Assembly (NCBI GenBank): GCA_017421905.1
Contig: JAFOHH010000077.1
Span: forward strand, 1 to 6,090
Origin: Clostridia bacterium
GTDB lineage: Bacteria; Bacillota; Clostridia; Christensenellales; Borkfalkiaceae
Length of the DNA: 6,090 nucleotides
Reading direction: 5' to 3'
Of the stretch, positions 1 through 6,090 are shown piece after piece. Below the pieces are notes generated by a model, which was given only the letters and a program-made list of their open reading frames with translations, was not told the origin of the DNA and made no database searches. The position numbers and the translations under genes are program-made. Every line of letters starts with the position of its first letter. Position 1 is the first letter of the stretch.

Positions 1-1
1 A

Positions 2-79
2 ATCAAGCTTACGGTAAACGAAATTGAAGACGAAGAAGACGACCGCCGCGATAAGAAAGAAGAAAAGGAAGAAGAATAA
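2..79 (+). CDS. C-terminal tail of an unidentified upstream protein (partial)
   Basis: An open frame enters from the left edge and ends at TAA (77-79), directly before a strong terminator, so it is most likely the 3' end of a real gene. The 25 visible residues begin IKLTVNEIEDEEDD and end in a Lys/Glu-rich run (KKEEKEEE). The tail is highly charged and low in complexity, as in many disordered cytoplasmic C-termini. No domain is visible and the function cannot be inferred. The start lies outside the window. Coding status rests on the open frame and the position of the terminator 11 bases after the stop. Confidence 0.7.
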   Translation: MKLTVNEIEDEEDDRRDKKEEKEEE

Positions 80-89
80 CGTCTTTTTG

Positions 90-118
90 GTCGGGGCAAT
101 GCATTGCCCCGACTTTTT
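90..118 (+). terminator. Intrinsic terminator of the upstream gene
   Basis: Positions 90-113 are a perfect 24-nt palindrome (two 12-nt arms, GTCGGGGCAATG and its complement) followed by five T (114-118). In RNA the innermost bases would open into a small loop. The T-tract is only on the + side, so it should stop + strand transcription. It separates the upstream gene from the transporter, which therefore probably has its own promoter. Confidence 0.9.
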
Positions 119-137
119 CATATTCCTTTAATTTTTT

Positions 138-187
138 AGCAGTATATAAGCAGTATAAAAAGTATTTATTTAACGGCAAGCTATAGA
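138..187 (+). promoter_or_regulatory. Candidate promoter/operator with 11-bp-spaced direct repeats
   Basis: This AT-rich stretch lies between the upstream terminator and the transporter gene. The 9-mer AGCAGTATA occurs exactly at 138-146 and again at 149-157, one helical turn apart, with a weaker AGTAT at 161-165. TATAAA (154-159) and TATAGA (182-187) are possible -10 boxes, but no convincing -35 box was found for either. Direct repeats at 11-bp spacing are the usual layout of OmpR/PhoB-family response regulator sites; applying that here is inference. A promoter somewhere in 119-250 is likely from context, but the exact site is uncertain. Confidence 0.35.
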
Positions 188-253
188 AATTGCACCTACT
201 TTTTCCGCACCGTCGCAGCGCACCGCAATTTCCTTTCCTTTGCCATAGTGGGC

Positions 254-260
254 AGGAGGT
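254..260 (+). promoter_or_regulatory. Ribosome binding site of the ABC transporter gene
   Basis: AGGAGGT is a near-perfect anti-16S match, five bases before the ATG at 266. It fixes that ATG as the start. Confidence 0.9.
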
Positions 261-265
261 AAAAG

Positions 266-2959
266 ATGCTCATTTTAAAAAATATTACCAAAACGTACGA
301 ATCGGAGGATTTCAGCGTTCAAGCCTTAAAGGGCGTATCGCTTGCCTTCCGCAAAAACGAATTCGTTGCCGTGCTCGGGCAGTCGGGCTGTGGTAAAACC
401 ACCATGCTCAACATCGTTGGCGGATTAGACCGCTACACCAGCGGCGACCTCGTAATCGGCGGCGTTTCCACCAAGCATTTTCACGATAGAGATTGGGATA
501 ATTACCGCAACCATACGGTGGGCTTCGTATTCCAAAGCTATAACTTAATCCCTCACCAAACGGTGCTCGGCAACGTAGAGCTTGCCCTCACCCTTTCCGG
601 CATTTCGGTTAAGGAAAGAAGACAGCGCGCAACCGAAGCCCTTTGCAAGGTTGGCTTAAAGGATCAAATTAACAAACGTCCCAACCAGCTTTCGGGCGGG
701 CAAATGCAGCGCGTTGCCATTGCGCGTGCGCTCGTAAACAATCCCGCCGTTATTTTAGCGGACGAACCCACCGGCGCGCTCGATTCCGAAACCAGCGTGC
801 AGGTTATGGATTTATTAAAAGAAGTAGCCGAGGATCGCCTCGTTATTATGGTAACCCATAACCCGGAGCTTGCGCAGGAGTACGCCACCCGCATCATCAC
901 CCTTTCCGACGGGCTCGTTACGGGGGATAGCAACCCCTATACGGAAGAGGCCGTTTTGTTAGAAGAGCAGTTACAGCCCTCCCTTTTTAAGGAAGAACCG
1001 GCTGCGCAGCCCTCCCAAGCGCAACCTGCGGAAACGGACTCCCAAACGCAACCTGCGGAAACGGACTCCCAAACGCAACCTGCGGAAACGGACTCCCAAA
1101 CGCAACCTGCCGAACCGAACGCCCAAGCGCAAAAGCAAAGCAAGCTACGCAAGGCTAAAAAGCAAAAAAAGGCGTCCATGTCCTTTTTTACCGCGCTTTC
1201 TCTATCTCTTCGCAACCTAACTACCAAAAAGGCGCGCACCAGTCTTACCTCCTTTGCGGGCAGCATCGGCATTATCGGCATTGCGCTCATTTTATCCCTT
1301 TCCAGCGGCTTTCAAAACTATATCAACGCCGTGCAGAGAGATACCCTTTCCAACTACCCCGTAGAAATCACCAAGCAAACGGCAGACCTTGCCGAGCTTA
1401 TGGAGGGCATGAAGGGTACAAGCGACGACACGCTCGAAACCTATCCCGATAGCGACGACGTTATCGTACGCCCGGGTCTTAGCTCTATTATGAATATGAT
1501 GGCAACCGCCACTAAGGTAAACGACCTGAAATCCTTTAAGGCGTATTTAGATAAAACCGTCGATTACGAAAAGGTAAGCGCGGTGCAGTATTCCTACGCT
1601 TTGCAGCTCAATTATTTCCGCAAAAACGGCGATACCTATCAGCGCCTTATCGATCCGATTGAAATGATGATGTCAATGATGATGGGCGATTCTTCCGATT
1701 CTCCCATGACGGTAAGCTTTGCCGTTTTTAGCGAAATGATGAACAATCGCGATCTTATCAAGGACCAGTACGACCTCGTTGCGGGCGAATGGAGTAACCC
1801 CACCTCGCCTAACGAACTGATGCTCGTCGTGGATAAGTACAACCGCATTAGCGATTACACCTTATACTACCTCGGCATTTTAGACATCAACGATATTTAT
1901 TACGAAATGCTGCTCGGCCAGGGCTACAGCCAGCAAGAATCGCTCGATTACGTGCGCTATATGATAACGGGCAACCCCAACTGGCAACCCTCTTCCGAGG
2001 AATTAAAAAACAAAAAATACACCTTTGAAGATTTTGAAAATATGGAATTCCGCGTGCTGCAAAACAGCGATTTTTACGCCGATAGCGATGGCGACGGCAA
2101 GTGGGAATCCCTTTCCGATAAAGACGTTGGGGTAGAAAACGCCCTTTCGCTTAAAATAACGGGTATGGTTCGCTTAAAGGAAAGCGTTACCTCCGGCTCG
2201 CTCGGCGGCACTATCGTGTATAACGAGGCGCTTACCCAAAAGCTGATTCAGGCGCAAACGCAAAGCGGCGTTATTGCGGCGCAAATGCAACAGCCCACCG
2301 TAAACGTATTTACGGGCAGCCTGTTCGATATTTCCGATCCCGCAGCCGATACTTACGAAAGCAACCTGCAAAAGCTGGGCGTTGCCGACCTTTCCGACCC
2401 CTCTGCCATTTATATCTATCCCACCTCGTTTGAAAATAAGGATTACATCGTAAACCTCGTTAAGGAATATAACGCGGAAAAGGCGAAAGAAGAGCAAATT
2501 ACCTACACCGATTATATCGGTCTTATGATGAGCTCTATCACCACCATTATCGACGTTATTTCTTACGTCCTCATCGCCTTCGTTTCCATTTCCCTTATTG
2601 TTTCTTCCATTATGATCGGTATCAGTACCTACATTTCGGTATTAGAACGCACCAAGGAAATCGGCGTATTGCGCTCGCTCGGCGCAAGCAAGGGGGATAT
2701 TTCCAACGTATTCAACGCCGAAACGCTCATCGTAGGCTTTTTATCGGGCATAATCGGCATCGGAGTAACCGTTCTTCTCAACCTGCCCATTAACCTCGTT
2801 ATCAACCTGTTTGCAGATATCGGCACGGTGGCAAAGCTCCCCGTTGCGGGCGGTATTATCCTCATTTTAATCAGTATGCTGCTCACCTTTATTGCAGGGC
2901 TTATTCCCTCGCGCATTGCGGCGAAAAAGGACCCCGTAATCGCCCTTCGCTCCGAATAA
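266..2959 (+). CDS. MacB/FtsX-type ABC transporter, fused ATPase and permease
   Basis: This is a single-chain type VII (mechanotransmission) ABC protein of 897 aa. The ATPase (about 1-220) shows the A-loop Tyr11, Walker A GQSGCGKT (38-45), Q-loop Gln90, signature LSGGQ (142-146), Walker B ILADEP (163-168, catalytic Glu167), D-loop ALDS (171-174) and His198. A Gln/Pro/Glu linker (226-292) and a basic patch (293-302) lead to TM1 (about 327-348). An extracytoplasmic domain of about 400 residues follows, then TM2 (about 761-785), the family segment [16 protein letters not shown] (793-808), TM3 (about 820-840), TM4 (about 860-880) and the FtsX-like tail [18 protein letters not shown]. coli MacB is 648 aa, so the linker and outer domain are enlarged. 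The outer domain has no cysteine, a Met cluster (467-473) and a DxDxDG loop (606-611). Known relatives export peptides, macrolides or lipoproteins, or drive cell-wall hydrolases; the substrate here cannot be told. No membrane-fusion partner is encoded nearby. Family is sure, substrate unknown. Confidence 0.95.
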   Translation: MLILKNITKTYESEDFSVQALKGVSLAFRKNEFVAVLGQSGCGKTTMLNIVGGLDRYTSGDLVIGGVSTKHFHDRDWDNYRNHTVGFVFQSYNLIPHQTVLGNVELALTLSGISVKERRQRATEALCKVGLKDQINKRPNQLSGGQMQRVAIARALVNNPAVILADEPTGALDSETSVQVMDLLKEVAEDRLVIMVTHNPELAQEYATRIITLSDGLVTGDSNPYTEEAVLLEEQLQPSLFKEEPAAQPSQAQPAETDSQTQPAETDSQTQPAETDSQTQPAEPNAQAQKQSKLRKAKKQKKASMSFFTALSLSLRNLTTKKARTSLTSFAGSIGIIGIALILSLSSGFQNYINAVQRDTLSNYPVEITKQTADLAELMEGMKGTSDDTLETYPDSDDVIVRPGLSSIMNMMATATKVNDLKSFKAYLDKTVDYEKVSAVQYSYALQLNYFRKNGDTYQRLIDPIEMMMSMMMGDSSDSPMTVSFAVFSEMMNNRDLIKDQYDLVAGEWSNPTSPNELMLVVDKYNRISDYTLYYLGILDINDIYYEMLLGQGYSQQESLDYVRYMITGNPNWQPSSEELKNKKYTFEDFENMEFRVLQNSDFYADSDGDGKWESLSDKDVGVENALSLKITGMVRLKESVTSGSLGGTIVYNEALTQKLIQAQTQSGVIAAQMQQPTVNVFTGSLFDISDPAADTYESNLQKLGVADLSDPSAIYIYPTSFENKDYIVNLVKEYNAEKAKEEQITYTDYIGLMMSSITTIIDVISYVLIAFVSISLIVSSIMIGISTYISVLERTKEIGVLRSLGASKGDISNVFNAETLIVGFLSGIIGIGVTVLLNLPINLVINLFADIGTVAKLPVAGGIILILISMLLTFIAGLIPSRIAAKKDPVIALRSE
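1021..1110 (+). repeat. 27-bp tandem repeat in the transporter linker (3.3 copies)
   Basis: Three consecutive 27-nt units (1021-1047, 1048-1074, 1075-1101) are identical, and a fourth begins at 1102 and stops matching after nine bases. Each encodes QPAETDSQT (residues 253-261, 262-270, 271-279), in frame because 27 is a multiple of three. Related but diverged residues just upstream (QPSQAQPAE) suggest where the unit arose. Exact nucleotide identity, including silent positions, points to recent expansion by slippage or unequal recombination. The segment lies in the disordered linker between ATPase and TM1, where length change should be tolerated. Confidence 0.95.
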
Positions 2960-2971
2960 CCTTTTGCTCCC

Positions 2972-2999
2972 AAGGCGGAACCGTTGGTTTCCGCCTTTT
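2972..2999 (+). terminator. Weak intrinsic terminator or attenuator after the transporter gene
   Basis: The 5' arm 2972-2982 (AAGGCGGAACC) pairs with the 3' arm 2986-2997 across a GTT loop, giving an 11-bp stem with one bulged T. Only four T (2996-2999, two of them in the stem) follow before CCC, so the T-tract is poor. It sits 12 bases after the transporter stop. It may end most transcripts while letting some read into the lipoprotein gene. Its 3' arm is also the start of the downstream tandem repeat. Confidence 0.6.
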
Positions 3000-3089
3000 C
3001 CCATATTGCCCATCACGGAGAAACGCCTTTTCCCATATTGCCTCATCACGGAGAAACGACTTTTTCCCATATTGCCCATCACGGAGAAA
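2992..3089 (+). repeat. Three tandem 32-33 bp repeats, each with an SD-like GGAG
   Basis: The copies are 2992-3023 (32 nt), 3024-3056 (33 nt) and 3057-3089 (33 nt). They share the pattern CGCCTTTTCCC, ATATTGCC, CATCACGGAGAAA. Copy 2 has an extra T after ATATTGCC; copy 3 has CGAC for CGCC and one more T in the T-run. The single-base insertions break any shared reading frame, so the conservation is at DNA or RNA level rather than protein level. Only the third GGAG is placed to serve the lipoprotein ATG. Within each unit TTTTCCC could pair imperfectly with GGAGAAA (six of seven positions, counting a G-U), which would cover the GGAG. Confidence 0.93.
3083..3086 (+). promoter_or_regulatory. Ribosome binding site that sets the lipoprotein start
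   Basis: GGAG in the third tandem repeat lies nine bases before ATG 3096, an acceptable distance. It supports starting the lipoprotein at 3096, where a signal peptide begins at once, rather than at the upstream in-frame TTG (2964) inside the terminator hairpin. Two identical GGAG copies lie further upstream (3017-3020 and 3050-3053) with no start codon at a useful distance. Confidence 0.75.
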
Positions 3090-3095
3090 TCACCT

Positions 3096-5594
3096 ATGAA
3101 AAAAATTGTACTGCTTACCCTTTGCGCCTTATCGCTTTTTGGCTTTGCCGCCTGCAAAAAAGCCCCCTCTTTTTTTGAGAAAATGGGCTACGAGGCTGTT
3201 TCCAACCGCGTTTTAAGCGAGTGCGTGGTAAAAGAAGGCGACCTTTATTACCGCTACGTAAACGGCGAGCGCACAGGGGAGGGCTACGCCTCCCTAACGG
3301 CTGCAAATTCCCCCTACACGGTGTACGCTTATTTAGAAAACCCCGCTCTCACGCTATACAATTCTTACCTTGCCCAAAAGCAAAACGGCGCGTGGGTTTT
3401 TATTCATAGCGGTGAAGAGCTGCTTTTGCCGGAAGGGGAAGAATGGTCCTTTACCATGCCCTATTTAGCAGGCAAAAAAACACAAACGCTAACGGACGAA
3501 AATGGTAAAACAAGCACCCATACCACTTACGCCATTATTTCGTTAAACAACTTAAATTCCGATATGTCTAGGGTAGAAGGCGGCGCAATCGTCGCTCCCT
3601 TCCTCGCCGTGGGAGGGTCTTTCGATTTTAATCAAGACGATATTTTAGACGGCGTTATTTTGCTGGGAGAGGACGATCTGTTCCGCGTGTATGATGCAAG
3701 CGGAAACACGCTTTTTCAATCGGCGCAAAGCGTTGCCTGCACGCAAAAAATGGGCAAAACCTATTTTAAAACGTACGACGATCAAACAAAGCAGTATTCC
3801 CTTTACGCCGCAAACGGCACGCTTTTAATTAGCGGCGCAAGCTACCTTGCAGACGAAAAAAATTGCGATTATTTTATTGCCGCAACCAAAGGGGAAAGCG
3901 GCGCAATTTCCTACACCGCCGTATTTAACGGCGCGGTAACCCCTTTGCCCGAATCTTCCTCCATCATCACGGCGGCAAAAAGCTACCTCCTTTACGCGAA
4001 AAAGGAAGGGGATAAATTCGGCTACTACCGTTTTAGCGGGGCAGAGCCTACCCGTTTACCGTACGAAATCGTTTCGGCAAGCTCGCACGGCGATGCCTTT
4101 ATCGCTTGGAAAACGGAAACCTCTACCCTTGTCGACGTGTTAAACGGCGACCTGCAGCCCGTTTTTACCGACCTTCCCGAGGATGTGCAAATCAGCCCCC
4201 TTTCCGATGCGCAAAACGGCGTTTTATGCTTTTACAGTAAAAAGGAAGAGGAGCAAAACGGCTATCCTACCGCGCGCTTTATCACGCCTAACGGCACGCG
4301 CACCTTGCGCCTTTTTGCAGGGGAGAAAATCCGCGCCACCTCGCTTTTCGGCTATTACGAAATTTACACGCCCAAGGCAAACGGCGCGTACGAAACTTGC
4401 GTTTATAACCTCCTTATAGACCAAAAAACCGCCGCGTTCGACGCGCTTTCTCTGCGCTACGAAAACGGCATTAAATACGTGCTCGGCATTTCTTATAGCC
4501 AAAACACGGCAACGGTTTTAGACGGCGCAACTCTTGCCCCCGTACATACCTTCGCCTTGCAAAATGCCGAATTCGCCCTTTTTAACGTTTGCTATACCGA
4601 AGAATTTTTAATTGCTCAAACGGCAACGGATAACGCCATGCCCGTTACCGTGCTTTCCCTTACGGAAGGGGAAACCACCACCTACCACGCCCTGTATCGG
4701 GCGGCGGCTTACGGCGAAAATTTCGATGCTTTCCCCCTAAAGCTTACCCAAATTGCGGCAAAACCGCAGTTTTCCGCGGCAAACAACCTGCTCGTTACGG
4801 GCGGCGTGGTAAGCACCGTTTACCGCGTTACAACGGGCGGATTAACCCAAGTTTTTGCTCCAAACCGCAAAATTACGGGTGCGTTTTCGGTGGGGAAATC
4901 CCTCTATTACGTGTATGAAGAAAACGCCAAAACGGGCGTTATTAACGATAAAAACAGCATAATCATCCCCGCCGAGTACGACGGCGTTTCCGCACAAGTA
5001 CAAGGAATGCTGTCCTTGAAAAAGGGCGAAGGGTTCGTTCTTGCCGTTATCGAAAAGGATAAGGTGTTATTTCCCTCGCAAGAGCTGTTCACCTCGCTCG
5101 AGCTGTATAGCGACGGCGTTGCCGTTGCGGTAGAAAATAGCGGAGAGGCGGCTTTATACCATAACGGCAAAAAAATGAGCCAAGAGCCCCTACTTTCTTG
5201 CAATCTCTATTACGACGTAGAAAAAGCCAAAGGCGGCGGCTTTACGGTAAAACCGCTCTTTGTTTTCAGCTACGAGGAGGGCGCAAAGCTGTTTAGCGGA
5301 AAGTCCCTACAATCGCCGCCCGTTCCCGTTTGCTCCATCGGCTCGTATGGCGACGATATGCCCGCCCCCGTTTACTATCTAACCTACGTTTACGAAGGGC
5401 AAACGCTTAAAAACGACCGCGTAGAGCCCACGCACGATGCCCACGTTCTTTCCGTCCCGCAACAACAAGGGCAAGCCGCCTCCTTCTTTTTTGACGAAGC
5501 CTGCACCGAGGTTGCCACCCGATCCAAGGTTTTTTCGGGCGAATACGGCACGGAAATTACCCTATTCGTCCGCTACCATGGCGGCGAGCAGTAA
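3096..5594 (+). CDS. Predicted surface lipoprotein with WG-like and InlB-B-like segments
   Basis: The 832-aa product begins MKKIVLLTLCALSLFGFAAC: two lysines, a hydrophobic core and lipobox FAAC, with Cys20 as the predicted lipidated residue, so it should be anchored to the outer face of the membrane. The rest is soluble, with many short beta-like strands and turns rich in Gly, Asn and Asp. FDFNQDDILDGVILL (176-190) fits the DxNxDxxxD calcium loop of FG-GAP/VCBS repeats. TGVINDKNSIIIPAEYDGV (613-631) and YSDGVAVAVENSGEAALYHNG (671 on) resemble WG (KWG) repeats. The C-terminus (about 759-832), with FFFDEACTEV and closing ITLFVRY, resembles the InlB B-repeat (Flg_new) fold. These suggest binding or scaffolding; no catalytic motif was seen. 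The overall family was not recognised. The start at 3096 rests on the signal peptide and GGAG. Lipoprotein call firm, domain calls tentative. Confidence 0.85.
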   Translation: MKKIVLLTLCALSLFGFAACKKAPSFFEKMGYEAVSNRVLSECVVKEGDLYYRYVNGERTGEGYASLTAANSPYTVYAYLENPALTLYNSYLAQKQNGAWVFIHSGEELLLPEGEEWSFTMPYLAGKKTQTLTDENGKTSTHTTYAIISLNNLNSDMSRVEGGAIVAPFLAVGGSFDFNQDDILDGVILLGEDDLFRVYDASGNTLFQSAQSVACTQKMGKTYFKTYDDQTKQYSLYAANGTLLISGASYLADEKNCDYFIAATKGESGAISYTAVFNGAVTPLPESSSIITAAKSYLLYAKKEGDKFGYYRFSGAEPTRLPYEIVSASSHGDAFIAWKTETSTLVDVLNGDLQPVFTDLPEDVQISPLSDAQNGVLCFYSKKEEEQNGYPTARFITPNGTRTLRLFAGEKIRATSLFGYYEIYTPKANGAYETCVYNLLIDQKTAAFDALSLRYENGIKYVLGISYSQNTATVLDGATLAPVHTFALQNAEFALFNVCYTEEFLIAQTATDNAMPVTVLSLTEGETTTYHALYRAAAYGENFDAFPLKLTQIAAKPQFSAANNLLVTGGVVSTVYRVTTGGLTQVFAPNRKITGAFSVGKSLYYVYEENAKTGVINDKNSIIIPAEYDGVSAQVQGMLSLKKGEGFVLAVIEKDKVLFPSQELFTSLELYSDGVAVAVENSGEAALYHNGKKMSQEPLLSCNLYYDVEKAKGGGFTVKPLFVFSYEEGAKLFSGKSLQSPPVPVCSIGSYGDDMPAPVYYLTYVYEGQTLKNDRVEPTHDAHVLSVPQQQGQAASFFFDEACTEVATRSKVFSGEYGTEITLFVRYHGGEQ

Positions 5595-5599
5595 TTTTT

Positions 5600-5622
5600 G
5601 CAAGGAACGTCTTGATCCTTGC
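5600..5622 (+). other. Hairpin without T-tract after the lipoprotein gene
   Basis: GCAAGGA (5600-5606) and TCCTTGC (5616-5622) form a perfect 7-bp stem with a 9-nt loop, starting six bases after the stop codon. No T run follows, so it is not a typical terminator by itself. It could protect the mRNA 3' end or be chance. Confidence 0.4.
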
Positions 5623-5653
5623 TGCAGCTAGTAGAAACGACTTGCTTTTTTTG

Positions 5654-5686
5654 CGCTTTTCTCTAAAAGGGGAAAAGCGTTTTTTT
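5654..5686 (+). terminator. Intrinsic terminator after the lipoprotein gene
   Basis: The arm 5654-5664 (CGCTTTTCTCT) pairs with 5669-5679 (GGGGAAAAGCG) over an AAAA loop. This is an 11-bp stem with two G-U pairs, followed by seven T (5680-5686). It is a good rho-independent terminator on the + strand only. It separates the lipoprotein gene from the small gene downstream, which probably has its own promoter between 5687 and 5730; no clear -35/-10 pair could be picked out there. Confidence 0.88.
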
Positions 5687-5730
5687 CGCATAAAAACCTC
5701 ATCGGGGCGCAATACTGTTACTAACCCGAA

Positions 5731-5737
5731 AAGGAGG
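5731..5737 (+). promoter_or_regulatory. Ribosome binding site of the small charged protein
   Basis: AAGGAGG, eight bases before ATG 5746, is as strong a match as any in the window. It is the main reason to call the short reading frame that follows a real gene. Confidence 0.85.
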
Positions 5738-5745
5738 AATTTTTT

Positions 5746-5910
5746 ATGAAGAACAAAAAGAAAATACGGCGCATTACCGAGCGGGAGTACGGCGAATATC
5801 TTTCCGCCCTTAAGGAAGAAGCCCCAACCTATTCCTATTCCGACGCAACCGAGGCAAACCTTTGCCGCCACGAGCGCGACGATCGCCCCGACCGCCCCGA
5901 AGATAAATAA
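5746..5910 (+). CDS. Small highly charged protein of unknown function, 54 aa
   Basis: The 54-residue product begins MKNKKKIRRITEREYGEYL and ends DDRPDRPEDK. It has a strongly basic N-terminus, a middle rich in Tyr, Ser and Glu (TYSYSDATEANL) and an Asp/Arg/Pro tail. There is one Cys, no hydrophobic segment and no signal peptide, so it should be cytoplasmic. The family was not recognised. The basic start could bind nucleic acid, but that is speculation. Support for a real gene: an ideal AAGGAGG at good spacing, ATG start, TAA stop, and a dedicated terminator 20 bases after the stop with another terminator upstream, making a compact single-gene unit. A longer frame on the opposite strand covers this region but lacks such signals. 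Confidence 0.75.
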   Translation: MKNKKKIRRITEREYGEYLSALKEEAPTYSYSDATEANLCRHERDDRPDRPEDK

Positions 5911-5929
5911 AAGCCTTTGCAATAACGCC

Positions 5930-5953
5930 GCCTCCCCTACGGGGAGGCTTTTT
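5930..5953 (+). terminator. Intrinsic terminator of the small gene
   Basis: GCCTCCCC (5930-5937) and GGGGAGGC (5941-5948) form a perfect 8-bp GC-rich stem with a TAC loop, followed by five T (5949-5953). It lies 20 bases after the TAA of the 54-aa gene and points in the + direction. Confidence 0.92.
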
Positions 5954-6090
5954 AGCTTGCCGCGGTTTTATTCGGGTGGGATTTTTGTTTGGGAGGAATT
6001 TGGGCGCGGGTGGAATTTTATTTGCCGAGGTTCTATGGCAGGCTTTTATTTTGCCGTGACGCGTATTTTTTTCGGCAGGTTGGCAATAAA
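5954..6090. other. G/T-rich right edge, no firm gene
   Basis: The + strand here is rich in G and T and poor in C, unlike the preceding genes. Two options are possible. On the minus strand, a frame entering from the right edge reads FIANLPKKIRVTAK and stops at TAA (6048-6046), which could be the tail of a convergent gene. On the + strand, a frame from ATG 6035 (MAGFYFAVTRIF, weak GAGG four bases upstream) stays open to the edge. Neither can be supported from so few codons. A degenerate direct repeat (GGGTGG plus ATTTT at 5974 and again at 6008, period 34) adds to the non-coding impression. Confidence 0.3.

Noticed and set aside
190..396. Plus-strand 68-codon frame overlapping the transporter start
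   Set aside because: It starts at TTG without a ribosome binding site and overlaps the ATPase in another frame; composition is arginine-rich as expected for a shadow frame.
937..1290. Minus-strand frame with repeated SAGCVWESV units
   Set aside because: This is the antisense reading of the 27-bp linker repeat of the transporter; the + strand frame has clear ABC transporter motifs on both sides.
266..2959. Assigning the gene symbol macB or a specific macrolide or antibiotic resistance role
   Set aside because: The ATPase and permease motifs are shared by the whole MacB/LolCDE/FtsEX/BceAB superfamily, the outer domain is much larger than in MacB, and no MacA-like partner is present, so substrate and symbol are not supported.
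2992..3089. CRISPR-like array
   Set aside because: The repeats are directly abutting with no unique spacers between them, and no cas genes are present.
2964..3095. 44-residue N-terminal extension of the lipoprotein from a TTG at 2964
   Set aside because: The TTG lies at the base of the terminator hairpin with no ribosome binding site, the extension is just the translated tandem repeats with internal frame changes between copies, and a proper signal peptide starts only at ATG 3096.
4183..4502. Short frames on both strands inside the lipoprotein gene
   Set aside because: They are Arg/Ala-rich out-of-frame readings of a continuous, well-supported gene and have no ribosome binding sites.
5557..5922. 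Minus-strand 121-codon frame with a hydrophobic start
   Set aside because: It begins with TTG without a ribosome binding site, runs antisense through a well-signalled small gene and a strong terminator, and ends inside the lipoprotein gene. It looks like the shadow of the opposite strand.

Overview
The window reads as a stretch of chromosome from a Clostridia-like (Bacillota) bacterium. Supporting signs are strong AGGAGG-type ribosome binding sites, TAA stops on all genes, intrinsic hairpin-plus-T-tract terminators, a short lysine-led lipoprotein signal peptide, and a long fused ABC ATPase-permease of a type common in gut Clostridia. The lineage is inference only; there is no rRNA or other marker gene. 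No tRNA, insertion sequence, CRISPR array or phage gene was found.

Layout, all confident genes on the + strand: (1) positions 2-79, the acidic C-terminal tail of an unidentified upstream gene, closed by a perfect-palindrome terminator (90-118). (2) An AT-rich regulatory gap (119-265) with 11-bp-spaced direct repeats. (3) A large MacB/FtsX-type ABC transporter of 897 aa (266-2959), with an N-terminal ATPase, a linker holding a perfect 27-bp tandem repeat, and a permease with a roughly 400-residue extracytoplasmic domain. (4) A 136-bp gap with a weak terminator hairpin running straight into three 32-33 bp tandem repeats, each carrying a Shine-Dalgarno-like GGAG. (5) A predicted lipoprotein of 832 aa (3096-5594), rich in beta-strand-like sequence, with FG-GAP-like, WG-like and InlB-B-like segments. 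(6) A gap with a hairpin and a strong terminator. (7) A 54-aa highly charged small protein (5746-5910) with its own strong ribosome binding site and terminator. (8) A G/T-rich right edge with no firm gene call.

The transporter and the lipoprotein are adjacent and codirectional, so both may act at the cell surface: the transporter couples cytoplasmic ATP hydrolysis to movements of its outer domain, and the lipoprotein sits on the outer face of the membrane. The hairpin between them suggests their expression is only partly coupled. The genes themselves look like accessory or housekeeping members of known broad families. The most unusual feature is the repeat array just upstream of the lipoprotein start, which triplicates a block that includes the terminator 3' arm and the ribosome binding site.
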